DNA from: Porphyridium purpureum
Lineage: Eukaryota > Rhodophyta > Bangiophyceae > Porphyridiales > Porphyridiaceae
Direction: 5' to 3'
DNA: 64,000 nt
NCBI GenBank assembly: GCA_008690995.1
Contig: VRMN01000011.1
Location: 519,410 to 583,409, forward strand
A program made the translations under genes and the position numbers. A model generated the notes under the pieces. The model saw only the letters and a program-made list of their open reading frames with translations, ran no database searches and had not been told where the DNA came from. Each line of letters opens with the position of its first letter. The stretch's first letter is position 1. Shown piece after piece: positions 30,387 through 39,210 of this stretch.

Positions 30387-31340
30387 CTACAGCCTACTGC
30401 CAAACAGTATGACCAGCATTAGCGCGCAGCTCCCAATAACGAGTACCGCCATTTTGTTGTCACTGGTCTCTTGCTTGGGTGTACGCTGTGCTAGGAACCA
30501 TTCAACCGAGTACTTCTCCGGCCCCTTCTCCATGACCGCGTAGGCTGCCTTGCCAGTTCCATACCCTCGTGACATTTTTGACTTGGCCTTGGGCTTGTTG
30601 TGCAGCTCTTCGCTAAGCTCACCAATCTGGATGAGGCTGGTTTCGTCAAGTAGCAGTTTCGGCGCCTGCAGAATATACAGCAATTCGTCGGCCACTTTCT
30701 TCACATCCTTGTCCGGGTGTACTTTGAGCGTACCCAAGAGCTGTCGCGCTGCCGGCTTATCCCCAAGCGCATCATAAGCCTGCGCAAGCCATAACCCTGC
30801 CTCGCCTCCAAACCGTGAGCCCGTCCCCACATTTTCAATCACAGCACGAAAGAGTCCGACAGATTCCCGGTAACGCCCTCGATTGTACAGGTCGACACCG
30901 CGCTGAAAGGAACGCTGCTCAATTTCCTCAATCGAATCCGAGGAGCCTCTCGGTCCCGCTGACGACTTCATGACCTTTCTACCCGCTGTCTGCTCGTCCA
31001 ACCAGGCGCCAAACATGTAAACTTTGCCCTCGTTTTCTGGAGACTTGTTCGTTGCCATTGCCTCGATCTCATCGAGTTCCTGCTCCAGTGTTTTCTCCGC
31101 ACGCAGAGTGTCTCCAAGCTCATACCCACTTTTGCTCTCTTCCCCAGGCATTTGCCTCATCTCACACCGCACAGAAGCTCGCCGCCAAACGCGCGCCAGT
31201 CGTGTCGGCACATCATCCGGTTTCTCTCTGCTCTCGCGCAGCGCGCACACCGGCACCATTTTCGCGCGCTCCGCATGATGCAGACCAGCTTCGCCGGCTT
31301 GTGCGGCGGGCGCGAAACAGCAAGCGAAGGACGATGCCAT
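30387..31340 (-). CDS. Plastid TPR-domain tail-anchored protein
   Basis: About 317 residues. The N-terminus MASSFACCFAPAAQ is Ala/Cys-rich with Phe at position 5, like a red algal plastid transit peptide. After an acidic segment (LEQELDEIEAMATN), TPR-like helices appear at about 145-215: FQRGVDLYNRGRYRESVGLFRAVIEN, GGEAGLWLAQAYDALGDKPAARQLLGTLK, HPDKDVKKVADELLYILQAP. The C-terminus is one hydrophobic helix (MAVLVIGSCALMLVILFG) with a two-residue tail. This layout, TPR plus C-terminal membrane anchor, matches conserved plant and algal thylakoid or envelope TPR proteins of unknown role. The start ATG at 31340 is clear. Confidence 0.75.
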   Translation of the reverse strand: MASSFACCFAPAAQAGEAGLHHAERAKMVPVCALRESREKPDDVPTRLARVWRRASVRCEMRQMPGEESKSGYELGDTLRAEKTLEQELDEIEAMATNKSPENEGKVYMFGAWLDEQTAGRKVMKSSAGPRGSSDSIEEIEQRSFQRGVDLYNRGRYRESVGLFRAVIENVGTGSRFGGEAGLWLAQAYDALGDKPAARQLLGTLKVHPDKDVKKVADELLYILQAPKLLLDETSLIQIGELSEELHNKPKAKSKMSRGYGTGKAAYAVMEKGPEKYSVEWFLAQRTPKQETSDNKMAVLVIGSCALMLVILFGSRL

Positions 31341-31539
31341 GTTTCACAGACAGTAGACGAGTATTCCCAGCCAGACGCGCGTCGTTCAGCCTCTCCGACC
31401 TTGTCCAAACCCTTTTTCTCGCGCGCGCGCAACAGTTCGATCTTTTTCCAGCACTGTACACGCGCCGCGTAGCTTACAGCTTCTTTAATATTAAACAAAT
31501 GATTTTTTAATATTACAAAGCTATAGGGGGAAATGTTTC

Positions 31540-31574
31540 GCGGTACAGCTTCGGTTTGGGCTGAGCTGTACCGC
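31540..31574. promoter_or_regulatory. Perfect 11-bp inverted repeat containing GTACAG/CTGTAC
   Basis: Arms 31540-31550 (GCGGTACAGCT) and 31564-31574 are exact reverse complements with a 13-base loop. It lies between the stop of the transporter gene and the start of the TPR gene, both on the minus strand. It could be a palindromic protein-binding site or an RNA hairpin at the transporter 3' end. Confidence 0.55.
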
Positions 31575-31595
31575 ATGAGATGCGGGAAAGTCAAT

Positions 31596-33002
31596 TCATT
31601 GGATGATGGCCAGGATGCCCACCGTGGTGCCGGTGAGAATGAATGGCGCCAGAATGTACTGGAAGAGCAGGATTGCTGACGCAGCGGCTTGGCTGTGTCC
31701 TGCGAGCTCGCTCATCGCCACTACATTGTTGGCAGACGGCATGGAGAACTCGAGCAAGATGGCGAGCTGCTTGATCCGGTCGTCTTGCGCGTTCTGCGGG
31801 AGCCAGCCCACGCGCTGCAGCGCGACGTAGCCCGAGATGAGCGTGGCTGGAACAAGAATGAGTCGCACTAGAGCAATGCTGACCAAGAGAAACATGCTGG
31901 CGCCAGTGTTGCCAAACCCGCGAACGTATGCAAAGTAGAGGTTGCCGCCCACAAGCAGGCTGCTCAGGGTCAGCGTCGAGTAGCCAAGCGCGTACTGTGC
32001 CTCGAGGATGAGCCGGAGCGGGGCCTCCTGGTTCAAAATAATTGGACCCAAGTGGGGTAGCTGCGCGAGCACGATCGCGAGCAGAATGGCCGCCGTGGGT
32101 GGGGTACCGCGCACAGAATTCAGCACGGCCCACACGGTGCTCCTGACCAAATGCAATGCACCCGCGTCGTCCGACATGGCTTGCGCTCCCACGGGAGACA
32201 CAACAGAGTCTGACTCTGACTTTGGGGTGGTAACTTGTTGCTCGGGCCGCCCCGCGTGCGATTTGTACCTGGTCAGCGAGCCAAGCAAGTCGGCATCGGC
32301 TGAGTATGCTGTCGACTGCACTGCTGCTTGTGCCCCCTCGTGATGTGAAGAGTGAGCTGTATCGCCAGACCCAGAGTCGCTCTGCACAGATGCCGGTACG
32401 CTTGCGTACCCCGCAGGCGATGGCAACACATGGTGGCTGCCTGCATCGCCATCCGCGCGTGCATTGGCTATGAACGGCATACCCACGCTCCAGCACACGA
32501 CGCTCCAGACCAACAGCATGAGGGAGGTGAAACCCGTAGCCTTTTGCAGACATCCTATTTCTCCTTGGAGTGGCTCATAAAAGCTGCACAATGCTGAGAT
32601 AAACAGGATGGGAAGCTGATTCGCGTTGCAAAATACGCATGCGACAACGGCGGTGCGCCAGATCCGATCGGTGAGCGCGCCGGCGACGCGCTGGACGGCC
32701 CATAGCGCCACCACGCCAATAAGCAAGCTCGCAGTCAGGTTGATTACAGCGCCTAACGGCAGACTCCACAGCTCGCCAAAAGACAGGTCCACCAATGACT
32801 CGAGAAGCGACGCGAACAGGAGGCACGGCAGCAGCAAGTGGAAAATGAGTTTCGAGAGCAGTTTTGTGCCGCCCGGGTCAAGCACTTGCAGATATGCCAA
32901 GTAAAAACCGGCGAATGTCATAAGAAACACTTCCAGAATGCCCTTGAGCGCCGCCACTGTCACGTTCCACAGCAATGCCGCATGGTCGCCCGGCGCGACC
33001 AT
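31596..33002 (-). CDS. Auxin-efflux-carrier/PILS-like membrane transporter
   Basis: About 468 residues. There are ten predicted transmembrane helices in two bundles of five, separated by a hydrophilic loop of about 100 residues (HHVLPSPAGYASVPASV to MSDDAGALHLV). Family landmarks are LLSKLIFHLLLPCLLFASLLESL, VFCNANQLPILFISALC (the CNxxQLP-like helix break of PIN/PILS proteins), and FSMPSANNVVAMSELAG (the second crossover). These proteins are bile-acid/Na symporter-fold carriers; PILS members sit in the ER and move auxin or related weak acids. The substrate in a red alga is unknown. The start ATG at 33002 gives MVAPGDHAALLWN. Confidence 0.88.
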   Translation of the reverse strand: MVAPGDHAALLWNVTVAALKGILEVFLMTFAGFYLAYLQVLDPGGTKLLSKLIFHLLLPCLLFASLLESLVDLSFGELWSLPLGAVINLTASLLIGVVALWAVQRVAGALTDRIWRTAVVACVFCNANQLPILFISALCSFYEPLQGEIGCLQKATGFTSLMLLVWSVVCWSVGMPFIANARADGDAGSHHVLPSPAGYASVPASVQSDSGSGDTAHSSHHEGAQAAVQSTAYSADADLLGSLTRYKSHAGRPEQQVTTPKSESDSVVSPVGAQAMSDDAGALHLVRSTVWAVLNSVRGTPPTAAILLAIVLAQLPHLGPIILNQEAPLRLILEAQYALGYSTLTLSSLLVGGNLYFAYVRGFGNTGASMFLLVSIALVRLILVPATLISGYVALQRVGWLPQNAQDDRIKQLAILLEFSMPSANNVVAMSELAGHSQAAASAILLFQYILAPFILTGTTVGILAIIQ

Positions 33003-33610
33003 GGCGTTGCGCGCTCACACAGATACTACCCCTCCGCCGTCGCGCCGACAACGGCGTCCTTCGTTGTGCTTGCGCCAGGCACACTGTGCGCATCAGGAGC
33101 AGTCACGTCTGGCACGATCTGCCGGCCTCACCGACGTCCATTCCCGCCTCCAACCACCTACGTTCAAGCCTGTTCCAACGTCGACTCCCATGCAGTCACG
33201 ACATGCCGATGCACTTTGCATCACGGTACAGTTGTCCATGAGGTACACTGAGTACAGTACATGAAATGCGGTCCCGAGCGACTGCGGCAGCGCGTGTGCT
33301 GCACTGGCGGAGCGACCTGGACAGTGGCGCGCTGGTTGCGAGGGATTTTGGAGGCAGCGTCTCTGCCTCAAGGCAAGAACGCGCGAGACACACAGTCGGC
33401 TTACGCGGCGTCATTACTGGAAGAATGGCGCCCGTCTCTTTTTCTCTCACTCCGCTGTGGAGCGCGCGTGGTCTGAAGCCGTGCTCCGTGAGGTTGGCGA
33501 CAGGGAAGTGCTGGGCGCGCATTCGTGTCACACGCACATAAATCTATCCGGCGCACAAGTGTCCCTGGTTTTTTTTTTTCTTTCGCGAAAGTACTCTCTC
33601 TTCAGAGAAT
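33003..33610. other. Upstream region of the transporter gene
   Basis: No gene seen. GTACAG at 33226-33231 and 33252-33257 and a poly-T run near 33569-33581. Confidence 0.45.
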
Positions 33611-33733
33611 GTGTGAGGCGGAATTTTGTCGTGGGAAGAAGGGGGACCGTGGTTGTGCCGCAAAGGGCGCTGGTTTCCGTGTGCCATCGTGAACCGTCCG
33701 TGTGACCCGTGCAGCAGTTGACTCGCCCCATGA

Positions 33734-34060
33734 ATAGGCTCCGTGAGCGACAAGGCCGACCGCAAGTCTGTCTGTCCAGTCCCAGAAGCGTTCGACCTGC
33801 TGCAGCGCCGAAACGTGAGTACCCAGCTCAAAGATTGCTTCGCGCACCGGAAGCGCCACCACTTGGCGAATCAAACACAAAGAGCTGTGGCGCCAAAACC
33901 AACAGGCAGACAGAATCACGTACACAGCCTACTGCTCTTTGGAACCGGAGCCGGGGCCATGTGGTTTGGTCGAGTCATGATCTTTCGCTTTTCGGGATAT
34001 GCCCGCTTTGATTTCAAGTCCGCACTGATTTTGAAAACATTCCCCTTCGTCCTCACTTGA
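33734..34060 (+). CDS. Possible small membrane protein, last exon of a spliced gene
   Basis: An open frame of about 108 codons with host-like codon use (strong C/G at third positions) but no ATG near its start; it opens just after TGAATAG at 33736, which could be a splice acceptor. An upstream ATG at 33610 (AATGTGTGAGG) with a GTGAGG donor would give a four-base first exon and keep the frame. The protein is basic, with QLKDCFAHRKRHH early and one hydrophobic helix (HSLLLFGTGAGAMWFGRVMIF) near residue 65-85, then a short aromatic tail, a size and shape common among small mitochondrial membrane-complex subunits. Not recognised. If real it is one of very few introns in the window. Confidence 0.4.
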   Translation: MGSVSDKADRKSVCPVPEAFDLLQRRNVSTQLKDCFAHRKRHHLANQTQRAVAPKPTGRQNHVHSLLLFGTGAGAMWFGRVMIFRFSGYARFDFKSALILKTFPFVLT

Positions 34061-34913
34061 ATTGGAGAGGCACTGAGATAGGCGACAGGGCAGAGCCAAA
34101 GCCATGCAGCGTGCGTGCACGCGTCGTGCGCGCGTGTGGAAGTGCAAGCCAGGCGCTTATTTTGAAAGCGTGGGGGTGAAATGAGCTGGAAATTCAAAGG
34201 GGCCGGTAGTGGTCTTGTGTGGAGGGGGCGTGGGTGCATCCGCCAATGCGGTCCACCTATCCGCCGGTCGTGTCATGTCGTACACGCGCGTGTTGTACTA
34301 GTGTCCTGCGGTCGAATTCTCGTGCGTCGAATTCTTGCGTGGGGTTTCCGTGTTAACTTGACACCGAACCATGTGCACGAAGAGCCGCAGCACCAGCTGT
34401 ACCCTATCAAAACAGTGCTGCTGTGCTATGAAGAATGCGTGTACCGCCGCTCTTCCGTTTTCCTCCCTCCCTCCAGCGTTCGCTACACGCCCCGAAAATT
34501 CAAAACAAAGCCAAGGGGTACAGCGAAGCGTCAAGACTATTTCGAGCAGTGAGGTGTAACGCGTCTGGCGGGGTGTTATGCTTACGCGGCGAAAAAGCCG
34601 ATAGCGCATGCTCTGCGTGTGGCGGGAGTGATTCGGTGATGATGGGGCTGCGGCCCGAAAAATCCGCGGGACAACCGCTCGGTCGCGCAACCCTTTGGTT
34701 ACGTCCTCCTGATGGTGTATTCCGCATGGAACGGAAGTCTGACGTGCACGGCGCTATATAAAGTGCGGCCAGGCCTGGCGTATTCGCGAATGGAAACAGG
34801 TCGTCAAACGCTGTTCGTGCAAGGACGAGACATCAACATACACTTGCTGAATATATCAAGGCAGGACGGACGTCCAACTACGAGCGACGTTCGAGGCGCA
34901 CAGACAAGCAGGC
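34061..34913. other. Upstream region of the cyclin gene
   Basis: No gene seen. CTGTAC at 34397-34402 and GTACAG at 34518-34523 lie upstream of the TATA box at 34755-34763. Confidence 0.5.
34755..34763 (+). promoter_or_regulatory. TATA box of the cyclin gene
   Basis: TATATAAAG lies 151 bp upstream of the cyclin ATG at 34914, on the same strand, in a spacing suited to a short 5' leader. Confidence 0.6.
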
Positions 34914-35624
34914 ATGGACGGCATTTTCGACTTTTCGGGGATGGAGTTTGGCGCCGACATGAGCGATTTCTCGAGCAAGGCCAGCGTGGAGGCGAAAGAG
35001 CACGTGCAGGAGGCAAAGCAGCCGTGCGGCATGGTGCAGAGGGCTGCGAGCATAAAGCAGGCCGTGGTTGGCTTCCAACGCTTGAATTCCATAGACTCGG
35101 TGATGAGCGAGACCACCCAGTTTGATTCGGTGGAGCTCACGCTGGAAGAGAAGGAGCAGCTGCTGGACAACATTGCCGACAGCCTGCGGGAGCAGTGCGA
35201 GCTGAACGACCCGTATGCGACGTTGCCGGCGCGGTCGGACCCAACTGCCATCTTTTTCTCAGAGGTGCCGAGCAACATCGACATTCGCTTTTACGCCACG
35301 CGATTAGTCAAGTACTTGGACATTTCGCCGGCTGCGTTTGTTGCTGCGATGGTGTACTTGGCGCAACTGAGAAGTACGGATGCCATCCGCATCAACTCGT
35401 ACAACGTGCACCGACTACTGCTGAGTGCGGTCAACGTGGGCATGAAATACACCGAGGATGTGTGCTACAGCGCGCGCAGCATTGCGCGCGTCGGCGGTAT
35501 TAGCGACAGCAAGGAAGTCAGCCGGCTTGAGCGACAAATGCTCGCGCTGCTCAACTTTGAACTCTTCATTGACACCAAGCGCTTTACCGAGTCGCGCGCC
35601 TATTTGCTCCTGTCGCACAAATAG
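34914..35624 (+). CDS. PHO80-like / U-type (P-type) cyclin
   Basis: About 236 residues. The N-terminal 95 residues are acidic and low in structure. The cyclin box runs from about residue 110: FFSEVPSNIDIRFYATRLVKYLDISPAAFVAAMVYLAQL, INSYNVHRLLLSAVNVGMKYTEDVCYSARSIARVGGIS, and EVSRLERQMLALLNFELFI. This is the Pfam cyclin/PHO80-like pattern. Partners are CDKs of the PHO85/CDKA type, and plant P-type cyclins link phosphate or nutrient status to the cell cycle. The short C-terminus after the cyclin box (DTKRFTESRAYLLLSHK) is normal for the family. The ATG is the first after a clear TATA box. Confidence 0.92.
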   Translation: MDGIFDFSGMEFGADMSDFSSKASVEAKEHVQEAKQPCGMVQRAASIKQAVVGFQRLNSIDSVMSETTQFDSVELTLEEKEQLLDNIADSLREQCELNDPYATLPARSDPTAIFFSEVPSNIDIRFYATRLVKYLDISPAAFVAAMVYLAQLRSTDAIRINSYNVHRLLLSAVNVGMKYTEDVCYSARSIARVGGISDSKEVSRLERQMLALLNFELFIDTKRFTESRAYLLLSHK

Positions 35625-36105
35625 ACGCTTCAAAGGCGCTTGTCCCGCCTGTCTCGCTTGTCTCGCGCACGAACTTTACACACAAGTTTATTTATGCTAT
35701 CATTATTTCTTCTTCCTCTAAACCAGAGATTCCAAACTAACAAGCAGCCAAAGTGAGCCAACCAGCCCCTCTCGAACTTCCCGTCCCGCCACGAATTGCT
35801 ACAACATGTCACATGTCGCTCATGTCGCCTGTGCCGCTTCTGTCGCCCATGTCCCGCCTACTTTGCGTCCCGCCCGCTCGCGCGGTGGCTCAAAAATACG
35901 AATAAAAAACCGGGTGAAAAATAAGCTTAAAATTAAAATACTGAGAGGTACAGTATCACAGTACTTCTCGGCGCGTTGAACATGTGTGGCAAAATGTGGA
36001 AGCAGATCGACGTTGGACGCGTCACTGAACGGTCACGAAACGTCTTCCGTCGTGGACTCTCTTGCGGCATTGGCTGCTGGAACACGACGCGCGCGCCCAC
36101 GTGGG
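35625..36105. other. Intergenic region upstream of the desaturase gene
   Basis: About 480 bp. GTACAG at 35948-35953. AT-rich from 35890 to 35940. No gene seen. Confidence 0.5.
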
Positions 36106-37449
36106 ATGAGCGGCGCGATGTGTGGTCGGAGAGATGGTGCGGCAATGGGGCTGGACGCGGCGGAACACGAAGGCTCGCACGCGGCGCGGCGGCGAGGCGC
36201 GCACGATGCACAGCACGGGCCCCGATGGCGTGGGGAACGCGCCGCCCTCGCACGTGAACACACGCTCGCACACGTGGACGCCAAGTTGCACGATGCGGCG
36301 ACTCTTCCGCAAGCGCATCAGGAGAGCGTTTTGCAACGGTCTGGCGCGAAAATGAGCCGCCCGCAGAGCTTGTCGTGGATCGAACTGATGACTTCGTTCA
36401 ATGTGTTGGTGTTCTTCGGCGTCCACGTGGGCTCGCTCATCGCGTTCTGGTTCTCTCCTTCGACACCCGGCACACTCGATCGGCGGCAGAATCTTGCACT
36501 CGCGCTGGTGAATTACTGCGTGCGCATGTTTGGCATCACGGCAGGCTATCATCGCTTCTTTGCCCATCGCTCGTACAAGACGTCGCGCGTGTTCCAATTT
36601 ATTCTTGCCGTGGTGGGGGCCGCATCGTGGCAAAAGGGCGTATTATGGTGGGCCTCATGGCATCGCCATCACCATCGCACGGCAGACACACAAGAGGACG
36701 CGCACACGCCCAAGAAGGGCTTCTGGTGGTCGCATTTCGGCTGGTTCTTGTTTTCGAATGAGTATTCTGAGATCAAGTGGGAGCTCATTCCCGACCTCGC
36801 AGCCTATCCGGAACTTCGACTGCTCGAGAAGCTGCACTTTGTGCCCGGGCTTGTCCTGGCTGCTGCCTGCTTTTGCTATGGTGGCATCCGTGCATTTCTG
36901 TGGGGCTTCTGCGTGTCCACCACGCTACTCTGGCACGCCACCTTCACCATTAACTCGCTGAGCCACATGTACGGCTCTCAGAGATACAAGTGTGAGTTTC
37001 ACTCGGAATGCGACGCGCGAAACAATGCGTTTCTGGCGCTGATCACGCTGGGTGAGGGCTGGCACAATAACCACCATTCCTCGATGGGCAGCGTAAGGCA
37101 GGGCCTTGCGTGGTACGAGTTTGATGTGAGCTTTTACACGCTGTCCATTCTTCGGATGGTGGGCTTGGTTTTTGGCTTCCGTGATCCGCCATACGAGGAG
37201 CTGGAGCGGCGAAGATTACGTCCAGGTGCGGTTGCGGATGGCCAAAAGCCACCGTGCGTTCTGCAAGGCACAGAGCAGACGTCGAAACCATCGACACATG
37301 ATCGATTACGTGCCCCCGGTCGTGGAATCGCATCGCAAAATGCTGATCAGCTCAAGCTCGTTGGTCTCCACGATATTTGTGACCTGGATCTTCTCGAGTG
37401 TTCACCAATGACGTCCTGCGACTCTGTACCTGAGTCGGCTCCGCTGTGA
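36106..37449 (+). CDS. Delta-9 fatty-acid desaturase (acyl-CoA/acyl-lipid type)
   Basis: About 447 residues from the ATG at 36106; later ATGs at 36118, 36145 and 36352 are also possible. The three His boxes of membrane desaturases are intact: HRFFAH in AGYHRFFAHRSYKT, HRHHHR in WASWHRHHHRTAD, and EGWHNNHH in LITLGEGWHNNHHSS. Hydrophobic pairs flank them (FNVLVFFGVHVGSLIAFWF, FVPGLVLAAACFCYGGIRAFLWGF), as in di-iron ER enzymes. The family puts the first double bond at C9 of stearoyl or palmitoyl chains using cytochrome b5 or a fused domain; no b5 domain is present here. The first 80 residues are Arg/Ala/His-rich and of unclear role; they may target a plastid or be untranslated. The C-terminal 90 residues are unstructured. 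Confidence 0.93.
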   Translation: MSGAMCGRRDGAAMGLDAAEHEGSHAARRRGAHDAQHGPRWRGERAALAREHTLAHVDAKLHDAATLPQAHQESVLQRSGAKMSRPQSLSWIELMTSFNVLVFFGVHVGSLIAFWFSPSTPGTLDRRQNLALALVNYCVRMFGITAGYHRFFAHRSYKTSRVFQFILAVVGAASWQKGVLWWASWHRHHHRTADTQEDAHTPKKGFWWSHFGWFLFSNEYSEIKWELIPDLAAYPELRLLEKLHFVPGLVLAAACFCYGGIRAFLWGFCVSTTLLWHATFTINSLSHMYGSQRYKCEFHSECDARNNAFLALITLGEGWHNNHHSSMGSVRQGLAWYEFDVSFYTLSILRMVGLVFGFRDPPYEELERRRLRPGAVADGQKPPCVLQGTEQTSKPSTHDRLRAPGRGIASQNADQLKLVGLHDICDLDLLECSPMTSCDSVPESAPL

Positions 37450-37806
37450 TGCGCGGCTGCCCATCTTTTTCTATTTAGCATTGTCCCATGGACCGTGACT
37501 TTTTACAGGGTTCAGTCTGTGTGCGGTTTTATTCTCCCCTTCTCGTTCGTTCTCTCTCTTTCTCTGTTTTGTTTCAAAAGCGCATATATACAGACCGTGA
37601 CCGTGATCGAGACCACGACTGGGAAACGCCCGCACGTCGGGCACACGAGTCAAAGAATCCATGTATCCTCCACATAAAGAAGGGAAACGTTACTGCATGA
37701 GCCTCCCTTCGGCAGTAGTCCGGGCAGTTTTGCTTCTCGCAGCGGCGAGATCAAGACAGTGGGTCTGCCTCGGGACCGTAGAGTACCTCTCTGCATCTCA
37801 AGAAGC
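37450..37806. other. Convergent 3' intergenic region
   Basis: Between the desaturase and bL36 stops. No gene seen. Confidence 0.5.
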
Positions 37807-38205
37807 CTAGCCCGTGCCCCGATTGGCCTTTGGTAGGCGGAAGCGCTTCTTGTGCCTGCTCCCAAACTTGCACGCCTCAACTCCTCCTTGCCGCTGTTTG
37901 TGCCGCGGATTCTCGTCGCACCGGACGTACAGAATCTTACCTTTCCTGCCGAGCCTGCAGTGCGGGCACCGAAACTTCAACGCCGAAACATGCTTCATCC
38001 CCCGTGTCTGATCGACTCGCCACCCGGCACCGGCACAGAGCCCATGCCACTTGGATAGGGCGCTCGCAGACAGGACACCCAAGCCACTAGCGCCCACCCC
38101 TCCGCGCGTTTCGAGCGTCCACGCGGAAGAAGCCATCGTCATGGCCGGCCGTCCGACCGCGCATGCGTGGCTGAACAGCGACGCCGCCGTCCGTATCCAC
38201 GCCAT
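37807..38205 (-). CDS. Organellar ribosomal protein bL36
   Basis: About 132 residues from the first ATG at 38205; the core is the 38-residue bL36 module MKHVSALKFRCPHCRLG...ILYVRCDENPRHKQRQG. The zinc ligands C-P-H-C, C and H are in the bacterial spacing, and ENPRHKQRQG is the universal C-terminal signature. The N-terminal 75 residues (MAWIRTAASLFSHACAVGRPAM...) are Arg/Ala/Ser-rich and suit a mitochondrial presequence; plastid bL36 is normally plastid-encoded in red algae, so the mitochondrion is favoured. A C-terminal extension (FGSRHKKRFRLPKANRGTG) is typical of mitochondrial forms. It is divergent from the Sec14 gene with 90 bp between starts. Confidence 0.93.
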   Translation of the reverse strand: MAWIRTAASLFSHACAVGRPAMTMASSAWTLETRGGVGASGLGVLSASALSKWHGLCAGAGWRVDQTRGMKHVSALKFRCPHCRLGRKGKILYVRCDENPRHKQRQGGVEACKFGSRHKKRFRLPKANRGTG

Positions 38206-38295
38206 GGTTCGTAGGAACTTGCTGTCCACCACTCACACACCACTCGCTCCACTCTTTCGCAGCAGAGGCGCTGAGAGGCTCAGGTGGGAGATGTA

Positions 38296-39096
38296 ATGAT
38301 GGCGTCTGTGACCGCTTCTGATGTGGCTGCGCTGCGCGGCGTGATCACAGCAGACTGCGTTAGAGCCAGTTCTCCGGAGCGCGCATGCGACAATGAAGGA
38401 TCGGCGTGCGTATGTGAGTTGGATGACGCGGACCTGCAGCGGTTTCTGGTCGCCAGGCGTCGTGATGTGGATGCTGCGACAGAGCTGGTGCGGCAGGAGC
38501 GCACGTGGAAAAGCAAGTACCTTCCCGTCATGCGGACTGCGTCGCTGGAAGCGCTGCTCGCCAAACACAAAGTCGTGCACGGTGGGCGCACGGCGAATGG
38601 TGACGCGGTCGTCGTGGTGTATGTGCGGAAACATGACAAGAACGAGGAAGATTGCGTGCATCTCAACACGCAACTGGCGGTCGTGGCCATTGAGGCGGGC
38701 ATGGCTCGCTCAGAATCAGGCCAACTGCTTGCCGTCATGGACATGAGCGAGTTTGGCTGGGCACAGACCGACCTGGCCATGGCCAAGCGTATCATCTACC
38801 TGCTTTCGATTGCGTACCCGGAACGGCTGTCCAAAATGATTCTGTTCCGCGCATGGCTTCCCTTTCGCAGCTTTTACGCGCTGGTCAGCCCCTTCGTAGA
38901 CGAACGCTCCAAGCGTAAAGTCCATTTCGCGTCCGAGCTCAGCGAGCTGGAATCGCTTCACGCACTCACGCTTTCCGACCTCCCGGTGGAACTTGGCGGT
39001 ACGCTGGACACTGCTACTGACTCAGATTCGGGCTGTTGGTGGGACGCCCTCGACCGCTCTGTCCTCCTTCACCAAGCCACCGACGCCGATAAATGA
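38296..39096 (+). CDS. CRAL-TRIO/Sec14-domain lipid-transfer protein
   Basis: About 266 residues. The CRAL-TRIO N-terminal helices (DDADLQRFLVARRRDVDAATELVRQERTWKSKYLP) lead into the Sec14 domain: VVVVYVRKHDKNEEDCV, LAVMDMSEFGWAQTDLAMAKRIIYLLSIAYPERLSKMILFRAWLPFRSFYALVSPFVDERSKRKV. Sec14 proteins bind phosphatidylinositol, phosphatidylcholine or other hydrophobic ligands and present or transfer them between membranes. No GOLD or other second domain is attached. The start is the ATG at 38296; an adjacent ATG at 38299 is equivalent. It ends 114 bp before the HEAT-repeat gene on the same strand. Confidence 0.88.
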   Translation: MMASVTASDVAALRGVITADCVRASSPERACDNEGSACVCELDDADLQRFLVARRRDVDAATELVRQERTWKSKYLPVMRTASLEALLAKHKVVHGGRTANGDAVVVVYVRKHDKNEEDCVHLNTQLAVVAIEAGMARSESGQLLAVMDMSEFGWAQTDLAMAKRIIYLLSIAYPERLSKMILFRAWLPFRSFYALVSPFVDERSKRKVHFASELSELESLHALTLSDLPVELGGTLDTATDSDSGCWWDALDRSVLLHQATDADK

Positions 39097-39210
39097 TTAC
39101 GCATATAAAGCTGACTGCGAGACAACTTTCAGGTACGTCTGGACTTCGAACGATCGGCAGCGGAGGCGACGACGAAGAATTTTTATGTGGGGATTGGTTG
39201 GGTTGGCAGT

